Of a DNA stretch of 57,080 nt, positions 1 through 8,960 are shown in pieces. A model generated the notes under the pieces. That model worked only from the letters and a program-made list of their open reading frames with translations. It was not told the DNA's origin and made no database searches. The stretch is taken from contig JAGNHN010000020.1 in NCBI GenBank assembly GCA_018001695.1, positions 1 through 57,080 on the forward strand, written 5' to 3'. How positions within the stretch are numbered: position 1 is the first letter of the stretch; each line of letters opens with the position of its first letter. This DNA comes from Lentimicrobiaceae bacterium. GTDB taxonomy: Bacteria > Bacteroidota > Bacteroidia > Bacteroidales > JAGNHN01. Made by a program: the position numbers and the translations under genes.

Positions 1-122
1 ATAAAGATAAGAAAAATAGTCAAATAAATTACATTAAGATATTGACAAACAAGTGTTTATAACCAAGTGAAAAAACATAAAGCTAACTTCGTATAAATGG
101 GTTACCGACTTTTCGGAGGGGA
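1..122. other. AT-rich left edge, no gene seen
   Basis: This stretch is visibly AT-rich and has no convincing reading frame, RNA gene or terminator. Its end (116-132) starts a 17-bp sequence that recurs inverted at 56954-56970. It may be the tail of an accessory segment that begins outside the window. Confidence 0.4.
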
Positions 123-178
123 CTCAACTTTCAACTTTCAACTTTCAACTGTTATCAGCGATCAGTTGAGAGCCACCA
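123..178 (+). repeat. Heptad repeat array 1a (CAG orientation)
   Basis: Eight consecutive 7-nt units in unbroken register: CTCAACT, three TTCAACT, GTTATCA, GCGATCA, GTTGAGA, GCCACCA. Its reverse complement matches the order of units in the large array at 12248-12422 (TGATCGC, a TGATAAC-type unit, then AGTTGAA repeats), so both belong to one family. Confidence 0.75.
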
Positions 179-180
179 GG

Positions 181-247
181 TCATCGAGTAGCCGTTCAAG
201 TTGCTGGCGGATTGGGAAACATTGGGCCGGCGTATCGAGATGACAGC
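181..247 (+). repeat. 67-bp conserved segment attached to heptad array (copy 1)
   Basis: Aligned by eye without gaps to the reverse complement of 13215-13281, about 55 of 67 positions match. It directly follows a CAG-orientation heptad array and runs into a second one. One frame on the minus strand reads DTPAQxFPIxQ followed by ERLL in both copies, and several differences fall on third codon positions. It may therefore be the remnant of a gene end. I do not recognise the protein. Confidence 0.65.
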
Positions 248-274
248 CATCAGTATACAGCCACCAGCGATCAG
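244..274 (+). repeat. Heptad repeat array 1b
   Basis: The triplet CAG occurs at 244, 251, 258, 265 and 272, exactly 7 nt apart, with variable bases between. It overlaps the end of the conserved 67-bp segment and lies upstream of hicB. It is in a different 7-nt register from array 1a. Confidence 0.65.
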
Positions 275-365
275 CAATGAAGTAAGTGCCGCCATTGATC
301 AGATAATGAAACATTATAGCGCATTAGTAAAATTTCAGTATCTTGGCAAGAGTAAAGTAACCATC

Positions 366-596
366 ATGGAAAGAATCATTGACATTCATATAGAGAGACT
401 TCCAGAAGGAATGTATCTTGCCACATCTAAAAATTTGCAGGGACTTGTGGCCCAGGGAAGGACCATCAGCGAGACCCTTGAGATTGCCCGGGACGTGGCA
501 AAGAAATTAATTGAGGCTCAAGAACAAGAAGGACTTGCAAGTGATTGGAAAGTAGTAGGAAATAGTTTTAACTATCCCTTGGTGGTTGGTTTTTGA
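366..596 (+). CDS. hicB: HicB-like antitoxin
   Basis: A 76-residue protein starting MERIIDIHIERLPEG, resembling the short HicB-type (UPF0150-like) antitoxin fold: a beta hairpin, then LVAQGRTISETLEIARDVAKKL, a pattern typical of this family. HicB proteins bind and neutralise the HicA mRNA interferase and often repress their own operon. The open frame extends upstream to 201, but that part runs through the 67-bp repeat and heptad array 1b, so the ATG at 366 is preferred. The hicA frame begins one base after the stop. With the partner toxin interrupted, this antitoxin may be an orphan. No separate DNA-binding domain is visible. Confidence 0.72.
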   Translation: MERIIDIHIERLPEGMYLATSKNLQGLVAQGRTISETLEIARDVAKKLIEAQEQEGLASDWKVVGNSFNYPLVVGF

Positions 597-597
597 G

Positions 598-822
598 ATG
601 GGATCCTTATCAGGATATAAATACCGGGAAGTGGTGGCCATACTCAAGATGTTTGGTTTTGTGTTCTATCGACAGGCAGCAGGAAGTCATGAGATCTGGT
701 ACAATGATAAAACACGGCGGTTTACAACAATTCCCAATCATCCAGGCGATATCCCGGAAGGAACATGAAGAGCCATTTTGCGTCAAGCTCAGGTATCGGT
801 CCAGGATCTTATAAAGAAATAA
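598..822 (+). pseudogene. hicA: HicA-like mRNA interferase toxin, interrupted by an in-frame stop
   Basis: The frame begins MGSLSGYKYREVV and carries the HicA double-stranded-RNA-binding-like core with the catalytic histidine context AGSHEIW, followed by HPGDIPEGT. A TGA at 766-768 then stops it, where family members normally continue with a leucine or similar residue and RAIL. After the TGA the same frame stays open (RAILRQAQVSVQDLIKK) to a TAA at 820-822, giving the usual 70-75 residue length overall. A single substitution such as TTA to TGA would explain this. The 56-residue product would lack the last helix and is probably inactive, unless the stop is suppressed or is a sequencing error. 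It follows hicB with a 1-nt gap. Confidence 0.72.
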
Positions 823-943
823 GACTCACGCGCCATAACATACCTGTAAATGCCTCATAAATAGTGCAATTGCGTTCTTGTTTGATCGTTCTGCCAATTG
901 TGACGCTTTATGGCACTCGTTGTATTCAATTAAGTGAAAACTC

Positions 944-2179
944 ATGAAGGTTTTAGTACTAGTAATCTCCATTATTTTAACAAATAGTTTTGTTTTCGGT
1001 CAGTGGGTTAGTCTGGGAGTTCAAGGAACTAATGTCCTAATGTTAGAAAATAACCTGGGGTACAAATTCACAAACGCTCCCGGTCCTACTCCATCGACAG
1101 GAATTACCTATACAATTAGTTCCACGCAAAATGATTGGCAAAGTTCTGTAACCACCAATACTGGCGGGGGCGGGGATTACGGTTGTTGTGCTATCAACAA
1201 TTTGTCTTTCATAAATTTTTCGACAGGGATTCGCAGTAGAAACTATCAGGGAATATACAGTTTTCAAAAAACAAATGACGAAGGATTCAATTGGTCAAAT
1301 TTTTCAAACGTAATAAATATTAACATCAAAGATATGATCCTGGTAAATGATACGACAGGTTATGTCTCCGGGAATTCATATGGAACCAACCATGGAATAT
1401 TGTACCGATTATCTCCAACTTCATCTTTGCAACTCATTTACTGGGATACGTTGTTTTTCACCAACACTAACATTGAATTTTTAAATTCAATTACCGGATT
1501 TGTAATAATGAATGACACCAATCAAAATTCTCATTTATTTAAAACCAACAATTCCGGTGGAGCTTGGAACAAAGTATTTTCAGATACCACCAATAATCTC
1601 ACTTCAATTTCCTTTCCTGATAGTACAACGGGGTACATATGTTCTACTAACGGTAATATTTTTAAGACAATTGATGGTGGCACTACCTGGTCGCAAGCAT
1701 TAAGCCCATCAACCAACAATATCAATTCTATTGACTTTATTAATGATACTGTCGGATACATAGTATGCGACGGAGGAGAAATATACAGAACTACTGATGG
1801 GGCAATATCATGGAATAACGAATTATCAGGAACAACATCAAATCTCATTAAGATTCAGATGGTTGATATCAATACAGCATACTGTATCAGCGAGGACGGG
1901 GTTCTCCTAAAAAATGGCAATGTTATGTCAATTGGCTCATTATCTGATTATTCGAATTCACCTGTGATCATATCTCCGAATCCAACTTCTGAATTAATTA
2001 AGATATCATTACCCAATGACCAATTAGTGGAAAATGTTGAGTTATATAAGGCTTCTGGAAACCATGTTTTATCACGAACTCATAACGAAGTAGATATTTC
2101 TGGTTTAGATTCAGGATTATACATCATTAAGGCTTTTACTGGTGAAAGGTATTATACTTCAAAGTTCATCAAGAAATAA
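944..2179 (+). CDS. Secreted BNR/Ycf48-like repeat protein with T9SS sorting domain
   Basis: A 411-residue exported protein. It has a signal peptide (MKVLVLVISIILTNSFVFGQ) and repeated blades with the pattern TTGYxxSxxGxIFKTxDGGxTW (about residues 180-310), typical of BNR/Ycf48-like beta propellers. The last 75 residues form a type IX sorting domain: SPNPTSELIKISLP, then GLYIIKAFTGERYYTSKFIKK. It would cross the outer membrane by the T9SS and be anchored or released; the ligand is unknown. The gene is clearly more AT-rich than the housekeeping genes downstream and lies between heptad arrays 1 and 2, which suggests acquisition by transfer. It is not evidently in an operon. Confidence 0.75.
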   Translation: MKVLVLVISIILTNSFVFGQWVSLGVQGTNVLMLENNLGYKFTNAPGPTPSTGITYTISSTQNDWQSSVTTNTGGGGDYGCCAINNLSFINFSTGIRSRNYQGIYSFQKTNDEGFNWSNFSNVININIKDMILVNDTTGYVSGNSYGTNHGILYRLSPTSSLQLIYWDTLFFTNTNIEFLNSITGFVIMNDTNQNSHLFKTNNSGGAWNKVFSDTTNNLTSISFPDSTTGYICSTNGNIFKTIDGGTTWSQALSPSTNNINSIDFINDTVGYIVCDGGEIYRTTDGAISWNNELSGTTSNLIKIQMVDINTAYCISEDGVLLKNGNVMSIGSLSDYSNSPVIISPNPTSELIKISLPNDQLVENVELYKASGNHVLSRTHNEVDISGLDSGLYIIKAFTGERYYTSKFIKK

Positions 2180-2190
2180 CTGAACACTAA

Positions 2191-2242
2191 CAGCCATCAG
2201 TTTTCAGTAATCAGTTTACAGTAATCAGTTTACAGAAATCAG
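2191..2242 (+). repeat. Heptad repeat array 2 (CAG orientation)
   Basis: CAG occurs at 2191, 2198, 2205, 2212, 2219, 2226, 2233 and 2240: eight times with exact 7-nt spacing. The spacers are mostly TTTT, TTTA or TAAT. It begins 12 nt after the stop of the T9SS protein gene. Confidence 0.8.
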
Positions 2243-2389
2243 CCCCTCCGAATGCCCTGGCAGCCTACCGTGACAATGCCAGACAGATTGGCTCCAAAGT
2301 AATCACTGACATATGAATATCCTCACTTTTCCCTATCTTTAAGGCCGGAAAATTCATTCATCATTTATATCTATCTAACACCAGCGAAC

Positions 2390-3763
2390 ATGGAAGGAAT
2401 CAAGGCTTACGTTGAGGCCAACAAGGAAAGGTTTTTGGAGGAGTTGTTCGGATTAATCCGCATCCCATCCATCAGTTCTATCAGTGATCATAAACCGGAT
2501 ATGCAGCGGGCTGCTGAATACTGGGCGCAGTCGCTGAAGGCTGCAGGTTGTGACAAGGTCGAAATCATGCCCACACCCGGCAACCCTGTGGTATATGGTG
2601 AGAAAATCATCAACCCCAATGCACCTACCGTACTTGTTTACGGTCACTATGATGTGATGCCGGTTGACCCGATAGATCTTTGGAAGTCACCTCCTTTCGA
2701 ACCCGAAATACGGGATGGAAAAATATTTGCACGTGGTGCTGATGATGACAAGGGACAGGCTTTCATGCATGCCAAGGCCTTCGAGTTCATGGTAAAAACA
2801 GGCCAGCTTCCCTGCAACGTCAAGTTTATGGTGGAAGGAGAGGAAGAGGTCGGATCGCCCAACCTGGGCGCGTTCTGCGATGCAAACAAAGATATGCTGA
2901 AAGCCGATATCATTCTTGTTTCGGACACCAGCATGATCGCCATCGACATACCGTCCATCACGGTCGGGTTGCGCGGACTGGCTTACATGGAAGTGGAAGT
3001 CACCGGACCGAACAAGGACCTGCACTCGGGTTTGTTTGGCGGGGCAGTGGCCAATCCGGCCAATATTCTGGCGAAGATGATCAGCCAGTTGATGGATGAA
3101 AACAACCGGATCACCATTCCGGGATTCTATGATGATGTGCTGGAACTGACACAGGAAGAGCGTGCCGAGATGGCCAAAGCTCCTTTCAACCTGGAAGCGT
3201 ATAAGAAAGCCCTGGACATTGCTGAGGTATGGGGCGAAGCAGGGTATTCCACCATCGAACGGACAGGGATCCGTCCGACCCTGGATGTCAACGGCATTTG
3301 GGGAGGTTATACAGGTGAGGGCGCCAAGACGGTGCTGCCGTCCAAAGCCAGTGCCAAGATCTCCATGCGTCTGGTTCCTCATCAGGATCATCATAAGATC
3401 GCCGACTTGTTTGAGAAGCATTTCCTCGCCATTGCGCCGCCTTACGTAAAGGTTAAAGTAACGGCTTTGCATGGTGGTCAGGGTTATGTTGCACCGACCA
3501 ATACGGTGGCCTATATGGCGGCCAGCAAAGCCGTGGAAACATCCTTCGGGAAGAAGCCGGTTCCGGTTCGCAGCGGTGGCAGCATTCCCATCATCAGTAC
3601 TTTTGAAGAAAAGCTGGGGATCAAGTCCATCCTGATGGGATTCGGACTGGAGTCGGATGCCATCCATTCGCCCAACGAAAACTATCCGCTGGAGAATTTC
3701 TATAAGGGCATCGAGACCATCCCATATTTCTACCAGTATTTCGCCGAAATGCACCAGGCCTGA
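2390..3763 (+). CDS. M20 family metallo-dipeptidase
   Basis: A 457-residue cytosolic peptidase of the M20/ArgE/DapE/CNDP clan. Metal and catalytic signatures are in order: YGHYDVMPVD (His86, Asp88), GADDDKGQ (about 117-123), the acidic EGEEEVGSP (about 149-157), and the C-terminal DAIHSPNENY histidine. A lid/dimerisation domain is inserted in the middle (about 185-345). The family hydrolyses dipeptides or small amidated compounds using two zinc ions. Among M20 groups the length and the HYDVMPVDPxxLW motif fit the carnosinase-like or general dipeptidases better than DapE or ArgE. The ATG at 2390 is the first start compatible with the family N-terminus. A TATCTTTA sequence at 2334-2341, one base from the phylum promoter element, lies upstream. 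Confidence 0.88.
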   Translation: MEGIKAYVEANKERFLEELFGLIRIPSISSISDHKPDMQRAAEYWAQSLKAAGCDKVEIMPTPGNPVVYGEKIINPNAPTVLVYGHYDVMPVDPIDLWKSPPFEPEIRDGKIFARGADDDKGQAFMHAKAFEFMVKTGQLPCNVKFMVEGEEEVGSPNLGAFCDANKDMLKADIILVSDTSMIAIDIPSITVGLRGLAYMEVEVTGPNKDLHSGLFGGAVANPANILAKMISQLMDENNRITIPGFYDDVLELTQEERAEMAKAPFNLEAYKKALDIAEVWGEAGYSTIERTGIRPTLDVNGIWGGYTGEGAKTVLPSKASAKISMRLVPHQDHHKIADLFEKHFLAIAPPYVKVKVTALHGGQGYVAPTNTVAYMAASKAVETSFGKKPVPVRSGGSIPIISTFEEKLGIKSILMGFGLESDAIHSPNENYPLENFYKGIETIPYFYQYFAEMHQA

Positions 3764-3801
3764 CCTGGTCAACGGAACGTGCCAGGAGGCACATCCTTAA
3801 T

Positions 3802-4569
3802 ATGCAAGATTTTGTACAGCACGGTAAACAGGTGATCCGTAGCGGTTTGAACAGGTTGCACCTCGACCTGACGCAGAACCTGCGGTATGACCGGCTTACA
3901 CGGAAAGTGATCCGAAGGGTCATACGTGAGGGAGACACCTGTATTGATATTGGCAGCCATTATGGGGAGATACTGGACCTGATGCTCCGGTATTCTCCCA
4001 CAGGCCTGCACCTTGGTTTTGAGCCCCTCCCCCATATGTTCCGCACCCTGGCGCAGAAATATGCCGGTCGATGCCGCATCTATCCCTATGCATTGAGCAA
4101 CCAAACAGGTGTGGTGAGTTTCCAATGGGCACATAATGCACCGGCATACAGTGGTTTGCAAAAGAGAACCTACAACACTGCCGATCCGGGGCTGGAGGAG
4201 ATCGAGGTTGAAACGCGGCGACTGGACGACCTGATCAGTGAGTTGGAAGGTCCCACGCCAGCCTGTGTGCCTATCCGGCTCATGAAGATCGATGTGGAAG
4301 GGGCCGAATACAGCGTCCTGCAGGGTGCGCTGCAGCTATTGAAACGCGACAAACCCGTGGTGATCTTTGAGTTTGGACTGGGCGCCAGCGATCATTACGG
4401 TGTCAATGCCGATATGATGTACCGTTTGCTCACTGAGGAAGCCGGTCTGCAGATCTCTCTTCTGGAGGATTACCTCCTTTCCAGAGATCCCCTCAGCAGG
4501 GAGGCCTTCTGTGATTGCTATGTAACAGGGCGCGAATACTATTTTATCGCCCATCCGTCGCTGTCCTGA
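3802..4569 (+). CDS. FkbM family SAM-dependent methyltransferase
   Basis: A 255-residue Rossmann-fold methyltransferase. The SAM-binding motif I is DIGSHYGEI (about residues 48-56), an acidic strand-2 end lies at GFEPLPH, and the family-typical KIDVEGAEYSVLQGA is near residue 160. FkbM proteins usually O-methylate sugars or secondary metabolites; the substrate here is not evident. An AGGAGG sequence about 12 nt upstream of the ATG is the likely ribosome binding site. The gene starts 38 nt after the M20 peptidase and may be co-transcribed. It converges with dsbD, with only 11 nt between the two stops and no clear terminator. Confidence 0.8.
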   Translation: MQDFVQHGKQVIRSGLNRLHLDLTQNLRYDRLTRKVIRRVIREGDTCIDIGSHYGEILDLMLRYSPTGLHLGFEPLPHMFRTLAQKYAGRCRIYPYALSNQTGVVSFQWAHNAPAYSGLQKRTYNTADPGLEEIEVETRRLDDLISELEGPTPACVPIRLMKIDVEGAEYSVLQGALQLLKRDKPVVIFEFGLGASDHYGVNADMMYRLLTEEAGLQISLLEDYLLSRDPLSREAFCDCYVTGREYYFIAHPSLS

Positions 4570-4580
4570 AGGGCGCAGTC

Positions 4581-6713
4581 TTACTCGGCCTGCTGGGCAA
4601 CGGCTGCCTGCCTGCGCTTGAACTCTGCCAGTCCCTGATCCAGGAATTCCACGAACCTGTTGACATTCAGGTCATAGGCCTTAGGGGTAACCAGTAATTC
4701 TCCTTCGTGATCCAGAAGGACATAATAGGGTTGTGCGTTTACACTGAAGCGGGAGACCTGGAAGTCAGCATACTTACGCCCGATGGTTTTCTTCACTTTC
4801 CCATCAAAGGTCGAGGTGACCCAATCCGATTCCGGAAGGGTGGTTTTATCATCAACATAAAGCGCGATGATAACGTAATCGTTGCGCAGACGCTTGAGAA
4901 CCTCAGGATTGGCCCAAACATTGGCCTCCATTTCGCGGCAATTGACGCAACCGTGTCCTGTAAAATCAATAAAGACGGGCTTACCCTGTGCCTTGGCGCA
5001 CCGCAGACCCTGCTCATAGTCGAAATAGCCTTTCAGGCCGTGAGGCAAATGCAGGAATTCGCCATAATGTGGTTCTTCGCAACCCTCAACCGAGGAATGC
5101 ACCTCATAAGTATTGCCGCTCATGACCACTTCGGCATTCTCACGGATAATGGCGTTCAGGTCAAAATCATGTGTGGATTGGGGCGGAAGGTATCCGGACA
5201 AAGCTTTCAGTGGTGCTCCGAACATGCCGGGTATCAGGTATACCACAAATGAGAAGGTGAGGATGGCGATAAAGAGCTTGGGCACCGTGACAAACGAAGA
5301 TTCGCTGTCATGGGCAAAGCGGAGTTTTCCGAGGAAATACATACCCATCAGGAAGAAGGTAACGATCCACAAAGCCAGGTATACTTCCCGGTCGAGAATG
5401 CCCCAGTGGTAGGTTTGATCCGCCACGCTCAGGAATTTCAGACCAAGGGCGACCTCGATGAAACCCAGGGTTACTTTCACTGAGTTGAGCCATCCGCCGG
5501 AGCGGGGCAGGTTGTTGAGCCAGCGCGGGAAGAAGGCAAACAGTGTAAAGGGGAGTGCGAAAGCTGCGGAGAAGGCAAACATGGTGACGATGGGCTCCCA
5601 TATCTCTCCCTGCGTCGATTTCACGATGATGGTTCCGATGATGGGTCCTGTGCAGGAGAATGAAACCAGCACGAGTGTCAGAGCCATGAAGAAGGTCCCT
5701 ATCAGCCCGCCTCTGTCGGCTTTGGCATCGGCTTTGTTGATCATCCAGCTGGGCAGTACGATCTCGAAAGCGCCAAAGAAGGAAGCAGCAAAGAAGATAA
5801 AGATGAGGAAGAACAGCACATTGGGGATCCAGTGGGTGGAGAGCCAGTTGAAGATATCGGCGGTAACCGAGGCGCCACCCACAAAATACGTCACGAGGAT
5901 GATGATGGCAATGGGAATTGTATAAAGGGCTACGATGCTGATGCCATAGGCGCTGGCCATCAGCCTGCTCTTGGCCTTATCCTGACCGCTCTTCATGAAG
6001 AAGGATACCGTCATGGGAACCATAGGGAATACACAGGGCGTCAGTAATGCGGCAAAGCCCCAGAGGATGGCCTCGATGATGATAGCCCATAGCGATTTTC
6101 CCTTGGCTTTGGTCTCGATCGGGGCATCATTTCCGACAGTGGCCGTGAGGGTTCCGGTATCAACTGCAGTCACAGATGTATCGGTGGTGAAGGTGGCAGT
6201 GTCTTCTGCCAGGGCTGCAGGCTGGCCGGATACCTGGGCAGGCCCCGTCAGGGAAAAACTAAAATCATTGTCAAAGAAAGGAATACATTTCTCATCATCA
6301 CAGACCATGTATTCGAAGGTACCATTGATGGTAATCTCCCCTGCCTGCAGCAAAGACACTTTTTGCCGGAAAACCGCCTCATTGTCAAAGTAGGCGACAT
6401 TCATCTCAAAAACATTGTCAAACTCAACAAGAGCCTTAGGTTCCTGGACCTTGCCAACGAGTTTGTATGCTTTGGATGGTGCAAAAGTGAAGCTGGTTGG
6501 GATGGGCCCCCCGGGTTCCACGAACTGGGAATAGAGGTGCCAGCCCTTATCTATTTTAGCCTTAAACAGCAATTCAGCTTCCTGGTCGTTGATCTGCCTG
6601 GTAGAGAAGCTCCACTTCACAGGGTTCAGTATCTGCCCCTGCGCCGTGAGGCTGAGGATCAACATGAAGATTATCGAAAAAAAGCTGAGAGAAGATTTTG
6701 AAGAAGCTTGCAT
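4581..6713 (-). CDS. dsbD: Thiol:disulfide interchange protein DsbD
   Basis: About 710 residues; transfers electrons from cytoplasmic thioredoxin across the inner membrane to periplasmic thiol proteins. After a signal peptide there is a DsbD-alpha-like periplasmic domain with the paired cysteines CDDEKC (about 139-144). Next comes the hydrophobic central domain with its two redox cysteines in TPCVFP (about 226) and SCTGP (about 353). The C-terminal thioredoxin-like domain has the CVNC active site near residue 590. All three cysteine pairs are therefore present. The ATG at 6713 gives a good signal peptide; an upstream in-frame ATG at 6731 is possible. A perfect TAATTTTG promoter element lies at 6788-6781. 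The gene is divergent from rocD. Confidence 0.9.
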   Translation of the reverse strand: MQASSKSSLSFFSIIFMLILSLTAQGQILNPVKWSFSTRQINDQEAELLFKAKIDKGWHLYSQFVEPGGPIPTSFTFAPSKAYKLVGKVQEPKALVEFDNVFEMNVAYFDNEAVFRQKVSLLQAGEITINGTFEYMVCDDEKCIPFFDNDFSFSLTGPAQVSGQPAALAEDTATFTTDTSVTAVDTGTLTATVGNDAPIETKAKGKSLWAIIIEAILWGFAALLTPCVFPMVPMTVSFFMKSGQDKAKSRLMASAYGISIVALYTIPIAIIILVTYFVGGASVTADIFNWLSTHWIPNVLFFLIFIFFAASFFGAFEIVLPSWMINKADAKADRGGLIGTFFMALTLVLVSFSCTGPIIGTIIVKSTQGEIWEPIVTMFAFSAAFALPFTLFAFFPRWLNNLPRSGGWLNSVKVTLGFIEVALGLKFLSVADQTYHWGILDREVYLALWIVTFFLMGMYFLGKLRFAHDSESSFVTVPKLFIAILTFSFVVYLIPGMFGAPLKALSGYLPPQSTHDFDLNAIIRENAEVVMSGNTYEVHSSVEGCEEPHYGEFLHLPHGLKGYFDYEQGLRCAKAQGKPVFIDFTGHGCVNCREMEANVWANPEVLKRLRNDYVIIALYVDDKTTLPESDWVTSTFDGKVKKTIGRKYADFQVSRFSVNAQPYYVLLDHEGELLVTPKAYDLNVNRFVEFLDQGLAEFKRRQAAVAQQAE

Positions 6714-6780
6714 AATAACCCTGATTAACAACCAAAAACCCTATCGGTGATGCCCTGACCCTGGTGGAGAATCAGGAATG

Positions 6781-6788
6781 CAAAATTA
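6781..6788 (-). promoter_or_regulatory. Putative -7 element upstream of dsbD
   Basis: TAATTTTG on the minus strand is an 8/8 match to the Bacteroidota sigma-factor -7 consensus TAnnTTTG, about 68 nt before the chosen dsbD start. No convincing -33 element was seen. Confidence 0.4.
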
Positions 6789-6868
6789 TATAAAAATGCC
6801 TATATGATTCATGTTTTAACACATGTCTTACTGATCCCTTCCGGCTCCCGGGATCTTGTTTAAATTTC

Positions 6869-6876
6869 TATCTTTG
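6869..6876 (+). promoter_or_regulatory. Putative -7 element upstream of rocD
   Basis: TATCTTTG matches TAnnTTTG at 8/8, 53 nt before the rocD ATG. Together with the dsbD element it forms a divergent promoter region. Confidence 0.45.
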
Positions 6877-6928
6877 TCGCAAGTTTCATATTATCATTTT
6901 AATAATGTATCATTAAAACCAAAGGGTT

Positions 6929-8152
6929 ATGTTCGAGAAAGTGAGTTCGCAGAGAGCCATGGAGCTGGAAGACAAGTATGGGGCGCACAATTACCATCCA
7001 TTGCCGGTAGTGCTGAGTAAGGGAGAAGGGGTGTTTATGTGGGATCCGGAGGGCAACCGGTATTATGATTTCCTTTCAGCATATTCCGCTGTGAATCAAG
7101 GGCATTGCCACCCTAAGATTGTGGAGGCCATGTATGACCAGGCCAGGACGCTGACACTCACATCACGGGCCTTTTACAATGATGTCTTAGGTCCATACGA
7201 GAAATACATCACCGAATACTTTGGTTATCAGCGTGTTCTTCCCATGAACAGTGGGGCTGAAGGAGATGAGACAGCCCTGAAGCTGGCTCGTCGCTGGGCT
7301 TATGATGTGAAGGGTGTTCCTGAAAATCAGGCCAGGATCATCGTATGTGAAAGCAATTTTCACGGAAGGACGATTACCATCATTTCCATGTCAACCGATC
7401 CGGACGCACGTGGCGGATTTGGGCCTTACACACCGGGATTCATCACCATACCCTACAACGATCTCGATGCATTGGCCAAAGCCCTGGAAGATCCTAACGT
7501 AGCCGCTTTCCTGGTAGAGCCCATTCAGGGAGAAGCCGGTGTCTATGTACCTGAGGATGGATATCTTTCAAAAGCCTATGCCATGTGCAAGGAGAAGAAT
7601 GTCCTGTTCATCGCAGATGAGGTACAGACGGGTCTTGCACGCACTGGAAAGCTGCTGGCCTGCGACCACGAAGGGGTTCGGCCCGATATCCTCATCCTGG
7701 GCAAAGCCCTTTCCGGGGGTGTTTATCCTGTCTCTGCCGTCCTGGCTGATGATGAAATCATGCTGACCATCAAACCCGGACAACACGGATCCACTTTCGG
7801 TGGAAACCCCATGGCTGCCCGCATCGCCATGGCAGCATTACAGGTGTTGAAGGATGAGAAACTGGCTGAGAATGCCGAGAAAATGGGAAGCATATTCCGT
7901 CAGGAGATGCGTAACATCCCTTCCGACATGATCGAACTGGTCAGGGGCAAGGGCTTGCTCAATGCGGTTGTGATTCGCCCAAAAGATGGCAAAGAAGCCT
8001 GGGATGTCTGCCTGAAGATGAAAGAAAACGGGGTGCTCGCCAAGCCGACACACCAGCACATCATTCGTTTCGCGCCCCCGCTCGTGATCAACGAAGAGGA
8101 GCTGATGGATGCCATCGCAAGAATCAGGGAATCTATTCTGTATTTCAGCTGA
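6929..8152 (+). CDS. rocD: Ornithine--oxo-acid aminotransferase
   Basis: A 407-residue class III PLP aminotransferase that interconverts ornithine and 2-oxoglutarate with glutamate-5-semialdehyde and glutamate, linking arginine and proline metabolism. The N-terminal [18 protein letters not shown] and [17 protein letters not shown] are characteristic of ornithine aminotransferase rather than acetylornithine or GABA aminotransferases. The PLP signature is [14 protein letters not shown] (about 228-241), with the Schiff-base lysine predicted at Lys259 (LGKALSGG). It appears to be monocistronic, with its own -7 element and a downstream hairpin terminator shared with the convergent superoxide dismutase gene. 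Confidence 0.92.
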   Translation: MFEKVSSQRAMELEDKYGAHNYHPLPVVLSKGEGVFMWDPEGNRYYDFLSAYSAVNQGHCHPKIVEAMYDQARTLTLTSRAFYNDVLGPYEKYITEYFGYQRVLPMNSGAEGDETALKLARRWAYDVKGVPENQARIIVCESNFHGRTITIISMSTDPDARGGFGPYTPGFITIPYNDLDALAKALEDPNVAAFLVEPIQGEAGVYVPEDGYLSKAYAMCKEKNVLFIADEVQTGLARTGKLLACDHEGVRPDILILGKALSGGVYPVSAVLADDEIMLTIKPGQHGSTFGGNPMAARIAMAALQVLKDEKLAENAEKMGSIFRQEMRNIPSDMIELVRGKGLLNAVVIRPKDGKEAWDVCLKMKENGVLAKPTHQHIIRFAPPLVINEEELMDAIARIRESILYFS

Positions 8153-8174
8153 TCAGATTAATCGACTTAAAACA

Positions 8175-8207
8175 AAAAGAGCGGATCTTATCAGGACCCG
8201 CTCTTTT
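8175..8207. terminator. Bidirectional intrinsic terminator between rocD and sodB
   Basis: A 10-bp perfect inverted repeat (AAAAGAGCGG, 13-nt loop, CCGCTCTTTT). The A/T ends supply a T-run in both directions. It lies between the convergent stops of rocD and the superoxide dismutase gene. Confidence 0.85.
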
Positions 8208-8224
8208 CATTTTAGTGCTTTTTA

Positions 8225-8848
8225 TTAGATCGCTTCTTTGTACAAACGACTGACTTCTTCCCAGTTAATCACTTTGAAGAAAGCATCGATGTAATCAGGG
8301 CGACGGTTCTGATATTTCAGGTAATAGGCATGCTCCCATACATCCATTGCCAGGATGGGTGTGCCTTTGCAATCGCTGACATCCATCAGGGGGTTGTCCT
8401 GATTGGCGGTACTGCATACCTTCAGTTTCTTATCGGCGGTAACAACCAGCCATGCCCAGCCACTTCCGAAGCGGTTGGCGCCGGCATTGCTGAATTCTTC
8501 CTTAAACTTCTCAAAAGAACCAAAAGTAGCCGTTATCGCTGCGCCCAGCTCCCCGCCCGGCTGGCCACCACCATTGGGTGACATGATGCTCCAGTAAAGA
8601 TTGTGGTTATAAAAACCACCACCATTGTTGCGAACCGCTGCCGGGTATTTGCTGATATTGGCCATCAGATCACCGAAGGTGAGCTTCTCCATTTCGGTAC
8701 CGGCCACAGCGGCCATCAGTTTATCGTAATAGGCCTTGTGGTGCTTTGAATGATGAATCTCCATCGTCTGCGCATCAATGTATGGCTCGAGGGCATTGTG
8801 CGAGTAGGGAAGTGAAAGAAAAATCAGTGCGTGAACCAAGGTTTCCAT
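8225..8848 (-). CDS. sodB: Superoxide dismutase (Fe/Mn family)
   Basis: A 207-residue Fe/Mn superoxide dismutase that converts superoxide to oxygen and hydrogen peroxide in the cytosol. All four metal ligands are visible: His32 (MEIHHSKHH), His82 (NHNLYW), Asp169 and His173 (DVWEHAYYLKYQNRRPDY). The GGFYNHNLYWSIMSPNGGG context and the overall form resemble iron or cambialistic enzymes of the phylum; metal choice cannot be settled by eye. The annotated N-terminus (METLVHALIF before LSLPYSHNALEP) is a few residues longer than usual. There is no internal ATG, so the ATG at 8848 is used, although a TTG three codons in is possible. Confidence 0.92.
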   Translation of the reverse strand: METLVHALIFLSLPYSHNALEPYIDAQTMEIHHSKHHKAYYDKLMAAVAGTEMEKLTFGDLMANISKYPAAVRNNGGGFYNHNLYWSIMSPNGGGQPGGELGAAITATFGSFEKFKEEFSNAGANRFGSGWAWLVVTADKKLKVCSTANQDNPLMDVSDCKGTPILAMDVWEHAYYLKYQNRRPDYIDAFFKVINWEEVSRLYKEAI

Positions 8849-8960
8849 TATTGATAGGTGTTAGTGAGTGAATTATTGTTTATATTCAATCTACATAACA
8901 TCCCTGTACAGAAAAGGTTCAAAAATGGATTAGCGTACCAGAAAAAGGATGGGTTCAGGG

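Noticed and set aside
201..365. Upstream extension of the hicB frame (55 codons)
   Set aside because: It runs through the 67-bp repeat and heptad array 1b and shows no family resemblance; the 366 start gives the expected HicB length.
2687..3772. Long 361-codon frame on the minus strand of the M20 peptidase gene
   Set aside because: It is a shadow of a clear peptidase gene, with no start signal or protein-like motif.
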